A stretch of 64,000 bases of DNA, from NCBI GenBank assembly GCA_017536545.1, contig JAFXHF010000014.1, forward strand, positions 48,675 through 112,674, written 5' to 3'. Every line of letters starts with the position of its first letter. The first letter of the stretch is position 1. Both the position numbers and the translations under genes were made by a program. Positions 43,204-52,048 of the stretch are shown here, in pieces. A model generated the notes under the pieces. The model did no database searches. It had not been told where the DNA came from and saw nothing but the letters and a program-made list of their open reading frames with translations. The stretch comes from a bacterium. GTDB taxonomy: Bacteria > Cyanobacteriota > Vampirovibrionia > Gastranaerophilales > Gastranaerophilaceae.

Positions 43204-43234
43204 TCCTCGGCCGGACGGGGCATTATGCTACCAA
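43204..43234. repeat. Dispersed G+C-rich intergenic repeat, copy B
   Basis: TCCTCGGCCGGACGGGG followed by CATTATGCTACCAA begins at the nadC stop codon. It is nearly identical to copy A (11-40). It is markedly richer in G+C than the flanking sequence. Confidence 0.65.
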
Positions 43235-43296
43235 CAGCCTAAAGACTTGATAGGTAAATGTGCTCCGCAGGGCTATAATATAAAAGGGATGGATAG

Positions 43297-44433
43297 ATGA
43301 ATCAGCAAGAACGTTATGAATTATTGACAAAACTTTCAGAGTTTTATGTAAAAGAAGTAAAATATAACTTAGAATGTTTTAATAAGGCTAAGTTTATTTC
43401 TAAAGCATCTCATATTGCGTTTTGGCTATTGGCATTGTCTATGGCATTATTTCTTCCTATGATTTTAATTGTAGGATTATTTGCCTCGTTTATGAAAGCT
43501 AGAGTTTTTGAGCTATATTATCTGTTTTTACCTTTTGTGGTGTTTATCATTTGTTTTTGTTCGATGAAAGTACTAGAAAAAATGGATAAAGAGAACAAAT
43601 TTCAAGTGTTTAAAGGGAATGGAAATACTATTGCTTTACCATTATCAGCTGATAATGAAATTAAAAAACGATTGATGAGTAAATTTGTAGCGTTGTTTGG
43701 TGATTTTACTTGGAGGCCATATTATACTTCTTCAAAATTTGCAAAAAAAGTACTTTCTATTGAAGGATTAAATATTTTAAAAAATCCGCTAAAACTTTTT
43801 GATGATTATATTGAGGGTGTATACAAAGGGGTTAAATTAATAATGTTTGATGGCGATACTTCTATCTTTAAGTTAGAATTTGTCGCTTTGTTTTTGTTTT
43901 TATTGATTATGTTTGGGACATTTTTACCTATTATAGGAGCTGTATTTTTATTAATTGTTGCAGTTATATTTTTATTTAAATATATTACATCAAAACAATT
44001 CAAAGGCTTAGTAGTCGAAATCGATATGAATAAAGACTTTGAGGGACATACTTTTATTTTAGAAAAGAATAATGTGAAAGATAATTTAACTGTTGATAAG
44101 GGTAAATATCAAGAAGTAAATTTGGAAGATGTTGAATTTTCTAATGAATATAATGTGTATTCTCAAAATCAAATTGAGGCAAGATATATTTTAACAACTG
44201 CGTTTATGGATAGAATTAAGAATATAAAAGAAACATTTAATGCAAAATATGTCAGGGTTTCTTTTAAGGATAAAAAGATAGTAATTTTAATTCATACAGG
44301 TCGAGATATGTTTAATCTTGCAAATTTCTTATCAGATATTGGCGAAAAAACATTTGTCCAATGTTTTGAAGAAGTTTGTTCAGTATTGGATTTGGTTGAA
44401 GAATTAAAACTTAATGAAAAATTAGGTTTATAG
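43297..44433 (+). CDS. DUF3137 membrane protein
   Basis: The 378-residue protein has two hydrophobic pairs, at about 38-92 (LALSMALFLPMILIVGLFA, LFLPFVVFIICFC) and 192-228. The DUF3137 signature is in the C-terminal half: YKGVKLIMFDGDT, FKGLVVEIDMNK, LEDVEFSNEYNVYSQNQIEA, YILTTAFMDRI. The family is common in bacteria with small genomes and its role is unknown. AAGGGATGG precedes the ATG. Its 3' end faces GH57 across a region of palindromic repeats. Confidence 0.85.
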   Translation: MNQQERYELLTKLSEFYVKEVKYNLECFNKAKFISKASHIAFWLLALSMALFLPMILIVGLFASFMKARVFELYYLFLPFVVFIICFCSMKVLEKMDKENKFQVFKGNGNTIALPLSADNEIKKRLMSKFVALFGDFTWRPYYTSSKFAKKVLSIEGLNILKNPLKLFDDYIEGVYKGVKLIMFDGDTSIFKLEFVALFLFLLIMFGTFLPIIGAVFLLIVAVIFLFKYITSKQFKGLVVEIDMNKDFEGHTFILEKNNVKDNLTVDKGKYQEVNLEDVEFSNEYNVYSQNQIEARYILTTAFMDRIKNIKETFNAKYVRVSFKDKKIVILIHTGRDMFNLANFLSDIGEKTFVQCFEEVCSVLDLVEELKLNEKLGL

Positions 44434-44439
44434 ATGTCT

Positions 44440-44520
44440 TTCTGACGAAAGTCAGAATCTCATAATAGAGCTAATTCATTGAGTGATGAGATCCTGAATC
44501 CAGTTCAGGATGACATAATA
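44440..44520. repeat. Palindromic intergenic repeat cluster
   Basis: Two inverted repeats lie in the convergent gap: TTCTGAC-GAAA-GTCAGAA (44440-44457) and ATCCTGAA-TCCAG-TTCAGGAT (44491-44511) followed by GACAT. The second shares its arms with the repeat at 51012-51034. It resembles mobile palindromic repeats seen in other AT-rich genomes. Confidence 0.6.
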
Positions 44521-44545
44521 GCTTTTTTAAGGTCGAACAATGTAA

Positions 44546-46819
44546 TTACTTATTAGTAACTAAAGCTGGTCTAGTTACAGATAATACTGTTTCGTTTGGA
44601 ATGTAGAAATCTTTTACGCCGTAATTTGCATTTACAAATAAGAATTCCAAAGTTTCTCCAGCTTTTATTCCCAATAATTCAAAAGGGATTTTTACGTCTA
44701 AAACTTCATCGTATGCTGTTTCTATAGATTTCGTTTGTTCTAAGACCCACATATCACCGGGGATAGCTTTAATCAAGCGAAGTAATTGCAATTTATCATT
44801 TCTGATTGCAATTTGGATTTCGTTGTGGAATTTTTCTAATGAAACAGGTGCGATATTTTCTGTTTTATTGATTAATCTAACAGGTGCTAGAGCTTGCTTG
44901 TTACCAGCTTTTCTCAGATAAATATACATTTGATAAGTACGTTTTGTTAAATCCGCGTTTTCTCTAATGTATTTATTCATGTGTAATTTTAGATAGAAGT
45001 TTTCTTCATCATTACCAAAGCGAATATTATCAAATAATTTTGATTCTCTAAGAACTGGTCCATCTGGGATATCAATACAGCCAGCACTATTCCATATATC
45101 ATCTTCTCTTGTGATAAATTTACCATCAATTGTCGGTGTGATTAGTGACAACGGATATTTTGATGGTTTTGAAGTTGATAAATTAGATAGTGGAAAATCT
45201 AGATATTTAGGAGTGTCTAGACCTAAGCATCTGTAAATATTTTTCAAGTGAGTTCTGAATAGAAAATCAAAAATATTATCTCTACCTGAATCATTTGGCT
45301 CACCATACCACCAGAACCAATCGCTACCTTCTGCAATAAACAACTCTCGTCTTGCAGTTTCGATATTTGGATTTAATGGTTCACGTTTTACATATTCAGA
45401 AAAATCGTGTCTTACTCGTCTTAAGTATGCCCAAGCCAAATCTTTTACAGGTTCATCAACCCATAATTTGAAATTTCTGTTTATCCAAGAACCTGATGAA
45501 ATTTTATTTAGAATTTTATTTTCTTTTGCTTTGTCTAAATATTCACTAATAAGAACTGTTTCTAACGATTCGTCTTCTGTGATAAGAGTGTATAAAGCTT
45601 TTAAGAAAGATGCACCGTCTTCTAGGTAATTTTCCCAACAGTTTTCGCCATCAAGAGCGATGGTTAAAAGGTGTTCTTTATCTGGTGAAGATAAGATTTT
45701 ACTTTGTAAGACTTTGATTCTGTCGTACAAATCACCAGCTGTTGTTAGCGGATTATGGTTTTGATATTCAAAACTTATCAAATTTGGAATTGTAGAATCT
45801 CTGAAAATCATTTTGATATCAGAAGCTTTTGTTTTATATTGATAAGTTTTTAATAAGTGATAAGGTTCTTTCAGATAACCTTTAAAATCGTGTTCGAATT
45901 CAAAGTTGATTGAATTTGCCAAAATCCCTTCATCCGAAATTGACCACTCAACACCAAGATTGCTAAGCATTTCAAGAGTTTTGCCGTTTACGCATTGTTC
46001 AGATGGCCAAACCCCTCTAGGACGTTTGCCAAAAACTTCTTCAATTCTATCAAGTGCCATTTTTGTTTGAAGTTTTGCGTCTAATTCTGTTTTTAAACTC
46101 AAAAGTTCATCATCTGGTGAAGCGTTTTTCTTGATATTCTTATAATCTAATAAGATAGGCAAAATTGGATGATAATAAGGGCTTGTAGTCACCTCAATTT
46201 TGTTTTTTGCAACTAATTTTTTTATTGTAGGTATAATTTTTCTGATTATTTCTCTTTGAATTTCAATAATTTGAATTCTATCTTCAAGAGTATAATTTTT
46301 TCCTTTTTTAATTAAGCGTTTCAAATCAGCATTGGATGTTTTATAAGATGGATCCATCCACGCAAGATTAAATAACGCTAACAAATCAGAATACTCTTGG
46401 TCTGTTAATACTGAAACATCATCGGTGCCAGCTGCCTGAACTAGTTGGTATAGTCTGTGATATTCAGGATTCGGAAGTATCATTGTCTGATAATTAGCGT
46501 CAAAGAAATTGGTTAAAATGAATAATTTGTCTTCGTTATTTAACTTTTCCGTGGGTGAAATTGTCATTCTGGAATGTATATCGTGAGCTTCTTTCTCCCC
46601 ATACTCAATAATTGAGTCAATAAGAACTGGGACGAAGTTGAAATTCAGTTTGAGATTTTCAAATTTTTTCGCCCATAACGCCATATCCAGATAATCTTTC
46701 ACTGCGTGAAGTCTTACCCAAGGCATTAAATAGTCTCCATTTGGTGTTAATTGATAAACCGGCTGGTGCATATGCCAGTAAAACGCAATGGATAACTTTT
46801 TAGACTGACTCATCATCAT
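44546..46819 (-). CDS. Glycoside hydrolase family 57 protein
   Basis: The 757-residue cytoplasmic protein (no signal peptide) has the GH57 start YWHMHQPVYQL, a VPVLIDSIIEYG region, and PYYHPILPIL. The nucleophile motif is GVWPSEQCVNGK (Glu near 290), and the acid/base aspartate lies in TIALDGENCWENY. A C-terminal beta-rich region (about 590-757) follows. GH57 enzymes act on alpha-glucans as amylases, branching enzymes or 4-alpha-glucanotransferases; which one cannot be read here. The start ATG 46819 follows AAAGGGG. No glycogen genes are adjacent. Confidence 0.9.
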   Translation of the reverse strand: MMMSQSKKLSIAFYWHMHQPVYQLTPNGDYLMPWVRLHAVKDYLDMALWAKKFENLKLNFNFVPVLIDSIIEYGEKEAHDIHSRMTISPTEKLNNEDKLFILTNFFDANYQTMILPNPEYHRLYQLVQAAGTDDVSVLTDQEYSDLLALFNLAWMDPSYKTSNADLKRLIKKGKNYTLEDRIQIIEIQREIIRKIIPTIKKLVAKNKIEVTTSPYYHPILPILLDYKNIKKNASPDDELLSLKTELDAKLQTKMALDRIEEVFGKRPRGVWPSEQCVNGKTLEMLSNLGVEWSISDEGILANSINFEFEHDFKGYLKEPYHLLKTYQYKTKASDIKMIFRDSTIPNLISFEYQNHNPLTTAGDLYDRIKVLQSKILSSPDKEHLLTIALDGENCWENYLEDGASFLKALYTLITEDESLETVLISEYLDKAKENKILNKISSGSWINRNFKLWVDEPVKDLAWAYLRRVRHDFSEYVKREPLNPNIETARRELFIAEGSDWFWWYGEPNDSGRDNIFDFLFRTHLKNIYRCLGLDTPKYLDFPLSNLSTSKPSKYPLSLITPTIDGKFITREDDIWNSAGCIDIPDGPVLRESKLFDNIRFGNDEENFYLKLHMNKYIRENADLTKRTYQMYIYLRKAGNKQALAPVRLINKTENIAPVSLEKFHNEIQIAIRNDKLQLLRLIKAIPGDMWVLEQTKSIETAYDEVLDVKIPFELLGIKAGETLEFLFVNANYGVKDFYIPNETVLSVTRPALVTNK

Positions 46820-46885
46820 TTCCACACACCCCTTTTCTATATTGTAACACTTTTTTGTTTTTTTACAAGCGATATTACCTATTTA

Positions 46886-46903
46886 AGTGTAACAGTTAGT
46901 AAC
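46886..46903. promoter_or_regulatory. HLR1-like direct repeat, imperfect
   Basis: AGTGTAAC-AG-TTAGTAAC is an 8-2-8 direct repeat. Each half has one mismatch to the HLR1 form on the reverse strand. It lies about 60 bases before the predicted start of the symporter transcript. Confidence 0.3.
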
Positions 46904-46940
46904 AGATTTGCCCTTGCCTTTTTGGTTTTGATATGTTTTT

Positions 46941-46948
46941 GCTATAAT
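46941..46948 (+). promoter_or_regulatory. -10 element for the symporter gene
   Basis: A consensus TATAAT at 46943-46948 is preceded by TGC, giving an extended -10. The -35 region is weak, which fits activator use. The leader is about 70 nt. Confidence 0.5.
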
Positions 46949-47023
46949 TTTAGTAATTGTTAGGGTTGGGAATATATTTTTTATTGACTTAACAAAATAA
47001 ACACAGCTGAAAGGATAGACTAA

Positions 47024-48652
47024 ATGAAGAAATTTATGACTTTTTTAATGTTAATGTTATCTAGTATTCAGGGTGCTTATGCAATGAACGTAGACAAGTT
47101 TATTGATGAGAAAATTGCACCTGTAACAGATTCCATTGCAAAATTAATCTTTTTCCCAATTAAAATTGGAAGTGTAGAAGTTCCAATTATTGTTTTATGG
47201 ATTCTTTTTGCAGGTATTTTCTTCACGTTCTATTATAGAGGGATTGCTGTTTGGGGCTTCAAACATGCTCTTGATTTGATTATAAAACCTGGTGAAAAAG
47301 GCGAGGATTGTGGTGAAGTTTCTTCATTCCAAGCATTAGCGACAGCTTTATCAGGTACAATTGGTATCGGTTCTATTGCAGGTGTTGCAATTTCAATTTC
47401 ATTAGGTGGCCCTGGAGCTGCTTTTTGGATTTTTGCGGGTGCCCTTTTAGGTATGTCAATTAAGTTTGTAGAAGCAACTCTAGCTGTAAAATATAGAAGA
47501 TTTAACGCAGATGGTTCCGTGTCTGGTGGACCTATGCACTATATCGCTCACGGTTTAACTAGAAAAGGCTTAAGATGGTTGGGTCAACCATTGTCTGTAA
47601 TATTCGCTATCCTTTGTATCGGTGGGGGTATTACTGGTGGTAATATGATTCAAATTAACCAAACTGCTCACCAATTAATATTTATTACTGGTGGTGAACA
47701 TAGTATCTTCCATGGCTATGCTTGGGTAATTGGTACAGTTGCTGCTATTTTAATTGGTTTAGTGGTAATGGGCGGTATTAAAAGTATTGCTAAAGTTACA
47801 ACAGTTCTTACACCTACAATGTGTGCGTTGTATATTATTTCAGGCTTGATAGTAATACTAGTAAATATAAAAGGTATTCCTGCTGCTTTAGGTTTGATTA
47901 TGCAAGAAGCATTTTCACCAAAAGCTGTTACAGTTGGTTTTATGGGTGTTTTAATCTTAGGGTTAAGACGTTCTGTTCAATCAAACGAAGCTGGTACTGG
48001 TGCTGCTGCAATTGTTTATGCAACTGCTCAAACTAAAGAAACTGTTTCTCAAGGTTTCGTTGCTTTATTAGAAACTTTCTTAACTGGTGTTTTATGTTTA
48101 TTTACATCAATTGTAATTGTAGTTACAGGAGCTTGGAAACCTGCAGTTGCTGCTGTTGAAGCTGCTAGAGCTGCTGGTACAACAATAAATCCAAATGGTA
48201 TTGAGATGGCATCATCAGCTTTCCAATCTGTAATTTCATTCTTCCCAATTATTCTTTCTGCAATTGCAGTTTTGTTTGCAATGTCAACATTGATTTCTTG
48301 GGCATATTATGGACAAAAAGCTTGGACATTCTTGTTGGGTGAAGGTAAAAAACGTGTATTAGCATTCAATTTAATTTACTGTTTATTTATCGTTATTGGT
48401 TCAGCGATGAATGTTGATTCAATTATCAATATCACTGATGCTATGATGATTGCAATGTGTGTTCCAAACGTTATTGTTCTTTATTTCTTAGCACCAGAAG
48501 TTAAGAAGGAATTGAAAGCATACGCTCAAAGACACAATTTGGGTAGATTTATTTATAAAAAATGGCATACAGAAACTTTGGAAATGTGTGAACCTACTCC
48601 AGTTTTTGTATCAACTGTAAAAGAAATTGAAAATGTAAAGGATGGCGAATAA
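47024..48652 (+). CDS. Sodium:alanine symporter (AGCS family)
   Basis: The 542-residue membrane protein has about 11 helices. Family motifs include ATALSGTIGIGSIAGVAISI, GPGAAFWIFAGALLGMSIKF, VSGGPMHYI and the signature SNEAGTGAAAIVYA. An N-terminal hydrophobic segment ending in AYA may be a cleaved signal or an extra helix. It imports alanine or glycine with Na+. AAAGGA precedes the ATG. It overlaps the ACT-domain gene by one base, so a small regulator is co-expressed. Confidence 0.95.
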   Translation: MKKFMTFLMLMLSSIQGAYAMNVDKFIDEKIAPVTDSIAKLIFFPIKIGSVEVPIIVLWILFAGIFFTFYYRGIAVWGFKHALDLIIKPGEKGEDCGEVSSFQALATALSGTIGIGSIAGVAISISLGGPGAAFWIFAGALLGMSIKFVEATLAVKYRRFNADGSVSGGPMHYIAHGLTRKGLRWLGQPLSVIFAILCIGGGITGGNMIQINQTAHQLIFITGGEHSIFHGYAWVIGTVAAILIGLVVMGGIKSIAKVTTVLTPTMCALYIISGLIVILVNIKGIPAALGLIMQEAFSPKAVTVGFMGVLILGLRRSVQSNEAGTGAAAIVYATAQTKETVSQGFVALLETFLTGVLCLFTSIVIVVTGAWKPAVAAVEAARAAGTTINPNGIEMASSAFQSVISFFPIILSAIAVLFAMSTLISWAYYGQKAWTFLLGEGKKRVLAFNLIYCLFIVIGSAMNVDSIINITDAMMIAMCVPNVIVLYFLAPEVKKELKAYAQRHNLGRFIYKKWHTETLEMCEPTPVFVSTVKEIENVKDGE

Positions 48653-48927
48653 TGTCAGATAAAATTATTGTTACAGTTTCAGGTGTGGATAATATTGGTA
48701 TTGTTGCTAAAGTTACTGCAACAATGGCTAAATATTCAGTTAACATTGAAGATATTAAACAAACACTTATGCAAGGACATTTTGTAATGTTTATGCTTTG
48801 CAATATTAGTAATTCTCAATCTTCATTTAAAGAAATTAAAGAAGCTCTAACTCAGTGTGGGGATGAAATGGGAATGGAAATCTGGGTTCAGAAAAAAGAA
48901 ATTGTAGATAATATGCACAAGATATAA
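48652..48927 (+). CDS. ACT-domain regulatory protein (UPF0237 type)
   Basis: The 91-residue protein is a single ACT domain: IIVTVSGVDNIGIVAKVTAT, then SVNIEDIKQTLMQGHFVMFM. ACT domains bind amino acids and regulate partners. The standalone UPF0237 form has no settled role. The ATG overlaps the symporter stop (TAATG), so this may sense the amino acid the symporter imports, an inference from coupling. A strong terminator follows. Confidence 0.9.
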   Translation: MSDKIIVTVSGVDNIGIVAKVTATMAKYSVNIEDIKQTLMQGHFVMFMLCNISNSQSSFKEIKEALTQCGDEMGMEIWVQKKEIVDNMHKI

Positions 48928-48930
48928 GAT

Positions 48931-48960
48931 AAAAAAGGTGATTTAATAATCACCTTTTTT
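48931..48960 (+). terminator. Intrinsic terminator after the ACT gene
   Basis: AAAAAAGGTGATT pairs with AATCACCTTTTTT around TAAT. Confidence 0.88.
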
Positions 48961-49051
48961 AATGTGTTTATTGTATTGCCTTGGTATGAAAAATATGATA
49001 CTATTCTATGCGTAACGTTGGAGTTAATGGAAGAAGAAAAAGGAGAGAATT

Positions 49052-49300
49052 ATGTCAGAAACTCAAGGTAAACAGTTTTTAGTTGCATTGTTATTATGTA
49101 TTTTCTTAGGTAGTTTAGGTATTCACAGATTTTATGCAGGACATATGAAATCAGGTGCAGGTATGTTAGCTTTATGTCTATTAAGCCCACTAACATTTGG
49201 TATTGGTTATATCGGTTTATTCGTATGGTGGGTAATTGATATTGTTAATATCTGTACTGGTAAATTTGTAGCTGCTGATGGTTCAGCTCTTGTAAGATAA
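49052..49300 (+). CDS. TM2-domain membrane protein
   Basis: The 82-residue protein is essentially one TM2 domain: helix one (FLVALLLCIFLGSLGIHRFY), the AGHMKSG turn, then helix two ending in WWVIDIVNICTGKF. The GxHRFYxG and W-x3-D motifs are diagnostic. The role of bacterial TM2 proteins is unknown. AAAAGGAGAG precedes the ATG, and the gene has its own terminator. Confidence 0.92.
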   Translation: MSETQGKQFLVALLLCIFLGSLGIHRFYAGHMKSGAGMLALCLLSPLTFGIGYIGLFVWWVIDIVNICTGKFVAADGSALVR

Positions 49301-49319
49301 AAGATTTTAAAATCAATTT

Positions 49320-49353
49320 AAGGCTCTGAGAATTTACTCAGAGCCTTTTTTTT
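49320..49353 (+). terminator. Intrinsic terminator after the TM2 gene
   Basis: AAGGCTCTGAG pairs with CTCAGAGCCTT around a six-base loop, followed by a run of T. Confidence 0.9.
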
Positions 49354-49404
49354 AGCAAAAATATTTATATTTTGTTTTATAATGTTTGTACAAGGACAAA
49401 GTTT

Positions 49405-49686
49405 ATGAAGATCAATCCCCTAAAATCATATGGTGGAACTGCCATTACAAGACAATATAAAAGAGCAAAACACTTAACCTATTTGGGAGCAGTTGCTACT
49501 GGGACTACACTAGGTTTTTCATCATTATTTTATTCAGTTAGTCGAAATCCCGAAGCTTTTGGGCTTGGGGCATTAGGGCTTGTTTTTTTGAAAGATACAG
49601 TCGATGTGTATCGTTCATTATTTAAGATAGCCAAACCTTATGACGAGATATGTAAAAGGGCAGCAAAGATATTTAAACGCAAATAA
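49405..49686 (+). CDS. Small membrane protein of unknown function
   Basis: The start at ATG 49405 follows AAGGA; an upstream in-frame start would add 11 unlikely residues. The 93-residue product has two hydrophobic segments (about 27-45 and 50-65: AFGLGALGLVFLKDTV) between basic ends (RQYKRAKH, KRAAKIFKRK). It has a TATAAT box about 27 bases upstream. The N-terminus MKINPLKSYGG resembles the short leaders of other proteins here. Function unknown. Confidence 0.6.
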   Translation: MKINPLKSYGGTAITRQYKRAKHLTYLGAVATGTTLGFSSLFYSVSRNPEAFGLGALGLVFLKDTVDVYRSLFKIAKPYDEICKRAAKIFKRK

Positions 49687-49721
49687 AAAAAGACTTTGAG
49701 AAACTCTCAAAGTCTTTTTTT
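49685..49721. terminator. Bidirectional terminator, rplA and the small membrane gene
   Basis: GACTTTGAG pairs with CTCAAAGTC around AAACT, with A and T runs on both sides. It serves both convergent genes. Confidence 0.88.
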
Positions 49722-49739
49722 ACTATTGGTTTGAATCGA

Positions 49740-50462
49740 CTAAATCAATTCTTTAACTTCAGCTGCAATAGTTTTAGCATCTAATTTGATACCAGGGCCC
49801 ATTGTAGTTGATAAGTATACTGATTTAACGAAAGTACCTTTTGCTGAAGCAGGTTTTGCTTTTAATACAGCATCAGCTAATGTAGCAAAGTTTTTAACAA
49901 GATCTTCTTCAGTGAATTGAACTTTACCGATAGGACAGTGAATCATACCTTGTTTGTCTGCACGGTATTCAACTTTACCAGCTTTAGCATCTTTAACTGC
50001 TTTAGCGATATCCATTGTAACTGTACCAGTTTTTGGGTTTGGCATTAAGCCTTTAGGACCTAAAACTCTACCTAATTTACCCAACATACCCATACAATCA
50101 GGAGTTGCGATCAATGTGTCGAATTCGAACCAGCCGCCAGAAATTTTATCGATAATTTCTTCTGCACCAGCAAATTCTGCACCAGCTTCAGTAGCTTCAG
50201 AAGCTTTTGCACCTTTAGCGATAACACAAACTCTTACTTCTTTACCAAGACCAGCTGGTAAAACTACTGTAGATCTGATTTGTTGATCAGCTTGACGTAC
50301 GTCAATACCTAAACGCATGTGGCATTCAACTGTTTCATTGAATTTAGAAACTTCTTTTGAAATTTCTTGTAATTTTTTAATTGCATCAACTGCTGAAGAT
50401 GGTTGTACGAACCCTTCTAGCATTTCTTGCATTTTTCTTTGTTTTTTAGTTAATTTTGACAT
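49740..50462 (-). CDS. rplA: 50S ribosomal protein L1
   Basis: L1 forms the stalk at the E site and may repress its own operon. The 240-residue protein has [35 protein letters not shown], the [20 protein letters not shown] signature, [19 protein letters not shown] and the terminal [10 protein letters not shown]. It follows rplK with a 49-base gap. A terminator comes next rather than rplJ-rplL, so the L10/L12 genes are not in this cluster. Confidence 0.98.
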   Translation of the reverse strand: MSKLTKKQRKMQEMLEGFVQPSSAVDAIKKLQEISKEVSKFNETVECHMRLGIDVRQADQQIRSTVVLPAGLGKEVRVCVIAKGAKASEATEAGAEFAGAEEIIDKISGGWFEFDTLIATPDCMGMLGKLGRVLGPKGLMPNPKTGTVTMDIAKAVKDAKAGKVEYRADKQGMIHCPIGKVQFTEEDLVKNFATLADAVLKAKPASAKGTFVKSVYLSTTMGPGIKLDAKTIAAEVKELI

Positions 50463-50511
50463 TTTTTAATTTCCTTTCGTGGTAATAGCGGACTTTCGTC
50501 CTTCCATCTAA

Positions 50512-50940
50512 TTATTCTTCTGTTACTGTAACACCCATAGCTCTGCAAGAACCAGCAATCATTTTTACTGCTGCTTCCATAGAAGTTGCGTTCAAATCGT
50601 TCATTTTGATTTTTGCGATTTCTTCTAATTGAGCTCTTGTGATTGTAGCAACTTTATCTTTATTTGGTGCTGCTGAACCTTTAGTGATATTTAATGCTTT
50701 TTTAATCAATACTGGAGCTGGAGGTGATTTAATGATGAAAGTGAAACTTTTATCTTCGTATACATCAATAACTACTGGGATGATGTATCCAGCTTGTGAT
50801 TCAGTTCTAGCATTGAACTGTTTGCAGAAATCCATGATGTTTACACCGTGTTGACCTAAAGCAGGACCAACTGGAGGTGCTGGATTTGCTTTACCAGCTT
50901 CGATTTGAAGCTTAATTTTTCCTGTTACTTTTTTTGCCAT
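50512..50940 (-). CDS. rplK: 50S ribosomal protein L11
   Basis: L11 binds the GTPase-associated 23S region. The start at 50940 ([20 protein letters not shown]) gives the standard 142 residues with AAAGGAG upstream; an earlier ATG would add an unconserved tail. Motifs present are [37 protein letters not shown] and the C-terminal [10 protein letters not shown]. It sits between nusG and rplA in the conserved order. A palindromic repeat lies in its upstream gap. Confidence 0.98.
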   Translation of the reverse strand: MAKKVTGKIKLQIEAGKANPAPPVGPALGQHGVNIMDFCKQFNARTESQAGYIIPVVIDVYEDKSFTFIIKSPPAPVLIKKALNITKGSAAPNKDKVATITRAQLEEIAKIKMNDLNATSMEAAVKMIAGSCRAMGVTVTEE

Positions 50941-51011
50941 TTTTTTCTCCTTTTGTGGTTCAAACGGGGGCGTCCCTTCCACATTTGTTTGTACTAACTT
51001 GTCTATTTTAA

Positions 51012-51034
51012 AATCCTGAAGCTAGTTCAGGATT
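51012..51034. repeat. Palindromic repeat between nusG and rplK
   Basis: AATCCTGAA-GCTAG-TTCAGGATT is a perfect nine-base inverted repeat lying inside an essential operon. It shares its arms with the element at 44491-44511. Confidence 0.6.
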
Positions 51035-51043
51035 ACAAATTTA

Positions 51044-51682
51044 TTATAATTTGTTGATTTGTTTGTATTCCAATTCAACTGGAGTTTCACGTCCAAAGAT
51101 TGAAACGTTTGCTCTAAGTTTAGATTTATCTGGGTAAACTTCGATAATATCAGCATCAAAGTCTGCGAATGGTCCTGAAATAATTCTAACTTTATCACCT
51201 GCTTTAACATCAAGTTCGATTTTTTCAACTTGTGATGTTGATCTGTGAAGAATCTTTTTGATTTCACTTTCTCTAGCTGGGATAGGTTTTTTAGCAGAAC
51301 CAACGAATTTTGTAACACCAGAAGTGTGTCTTACTACGTACCAGCTGTCTTCATCCATAATCATTTCAACAAGTACATAGCCAGGGAAGATTTTTTCTTC
51401 TTTTTCCTGTTTTTTACCTGACTTCATTTGAGTTACAGTTTTTTGTGGAACTTCAATTCTGAAAATCTTGTCGCCCATATTCATGTATTCAATACGTTTT
51501 TCCAAGTTAACTTTAACTTTGTTTTCGTATCCTGAATATGTGTGAACAATGTACCATCTTTTTTGGTTTTTCTTAGCTTCTTTAGCTTCGTTAGCTTCAG
51601 CTTCAAGAGCTTCTGCCTCAGCTTTTTCAGCTAAGATATCTTCGTTTAATTGTTCTTCCATTGTTTTTTCTTTTTTTGCCAT
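51044..51682 (-). CDS. nusG: Transcription factor NusG
   Basis: NusG bridges RNA polymerase with Rho or the ribosome. The 212-residue protein has an Ala/Glu/Lys-rich N-terminal extension (about 1-40). Its NGN domain has WYIVHTYSGYENKVKVNLE, FPGYVLVEM and VRHTSGVTKFVG, and its C-terminal KOW domain has GDKVRIISGPFADFDADIIE. Extended N-termini occur in cyanobacterial relatives. It lies between secE and rplK in the conserved order. Confidence 0.97.
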   Translation of the reverse strand: MAKKEKTMEEQLNEDILAEKAEAEALEAEANEAKEAKKNQKRWYIVHTYSGYENKVKVNLEKRIEYMNMGDKIFRIEVPQKTVTQMKSGKKQEKEEKIFPGYVLVEMIMDEDSWYVVRHTSGVTKFVGSAKKPIPARESEIKKILHRSTSQVEKIELDVKAGDKVRIISGPFADFDADIIEVYPDKSKLRANVSIFGRETPVELEYKQINKL

Positions 51683-51711
51683 AAGCCACCCTTATATTTT
51701 GCTTAAAAATT

Positions 51712-51903
51712 TTACTTAATTAGGCTAAGTAGACCTTTAAAAATTAGATCCATAATGTAAATTGCAACAGTAAATGCGAATGTAATAACGATTACTGCGA
51801 ATGTTTCAAAAATAACTTGTCTTTTTTCAGGCCAGCTAACTTTGCCCCATTCTGTTTTTACACCCTTGAAATATGTTTTGATTGCTTCTACTGTTGAATT
51901 CAT
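51712..51903 (-). CDS. secE: Preprotein translocase subunit SecE
   Basis: The 63-residue single-span SecE has the conserved VKTEWGKVSWPEKRQVI followed by one membrane helix (FAVIVITFAFTVAIYIMDLI) and a short tail. It clamps SecY in the translocon, for which secA is encoded at 59083. It is the short form typical of most bacteria. It lies between tRNA-Trp and nusG. Confidence 0.96.
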   Translation of the reverse strand: MNSTVEAIKTYFKGVKTEWGKVSWPEKRQVIFETFAVIVITFAFTVAIYIMDLIFKGLLSLIK

Positions 51904-51934
51904 TTATTATAATCCTTTGCTTTATTTTTAAAAT

Positions 51935-52007
51935 CGCGCCCTGAAGGACTCGAACCCTCGACATCCGGTTTTGGAGACCGACGTTCTACCAACTGAACTA
52001 AGGACGC
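51935..52007 (-). tRNA. tRNA-Trp (anticodon CCA)
   Basis: The minus strand folds as a tRNA. The acceptor GCGTCCT pairs with AGGGCGC (one G-T pair), and the D arm contains AGTTCAGTTGGTAGA. The anticodon loop CTCCAAA gives CCA, and the T arm has GGTTCGAGTCC. The discriminator is G, as expected for Trp. The 3' CCA is not encoded. Its place between rpmG and secE is a conserved bacterial arrangement. Confidence 0.97.
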
Positions 52008-52048
52008 ATCTTGGGGATTTCTCCCCAGAATACTTGTCAGAAAGTGAA

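Noticed and set aside
47821..48036. A Cys/Tyr-rich frame inside the symporter gene
   Set aside because: It is a shifted reading of membrane-helix codons with no start signal.
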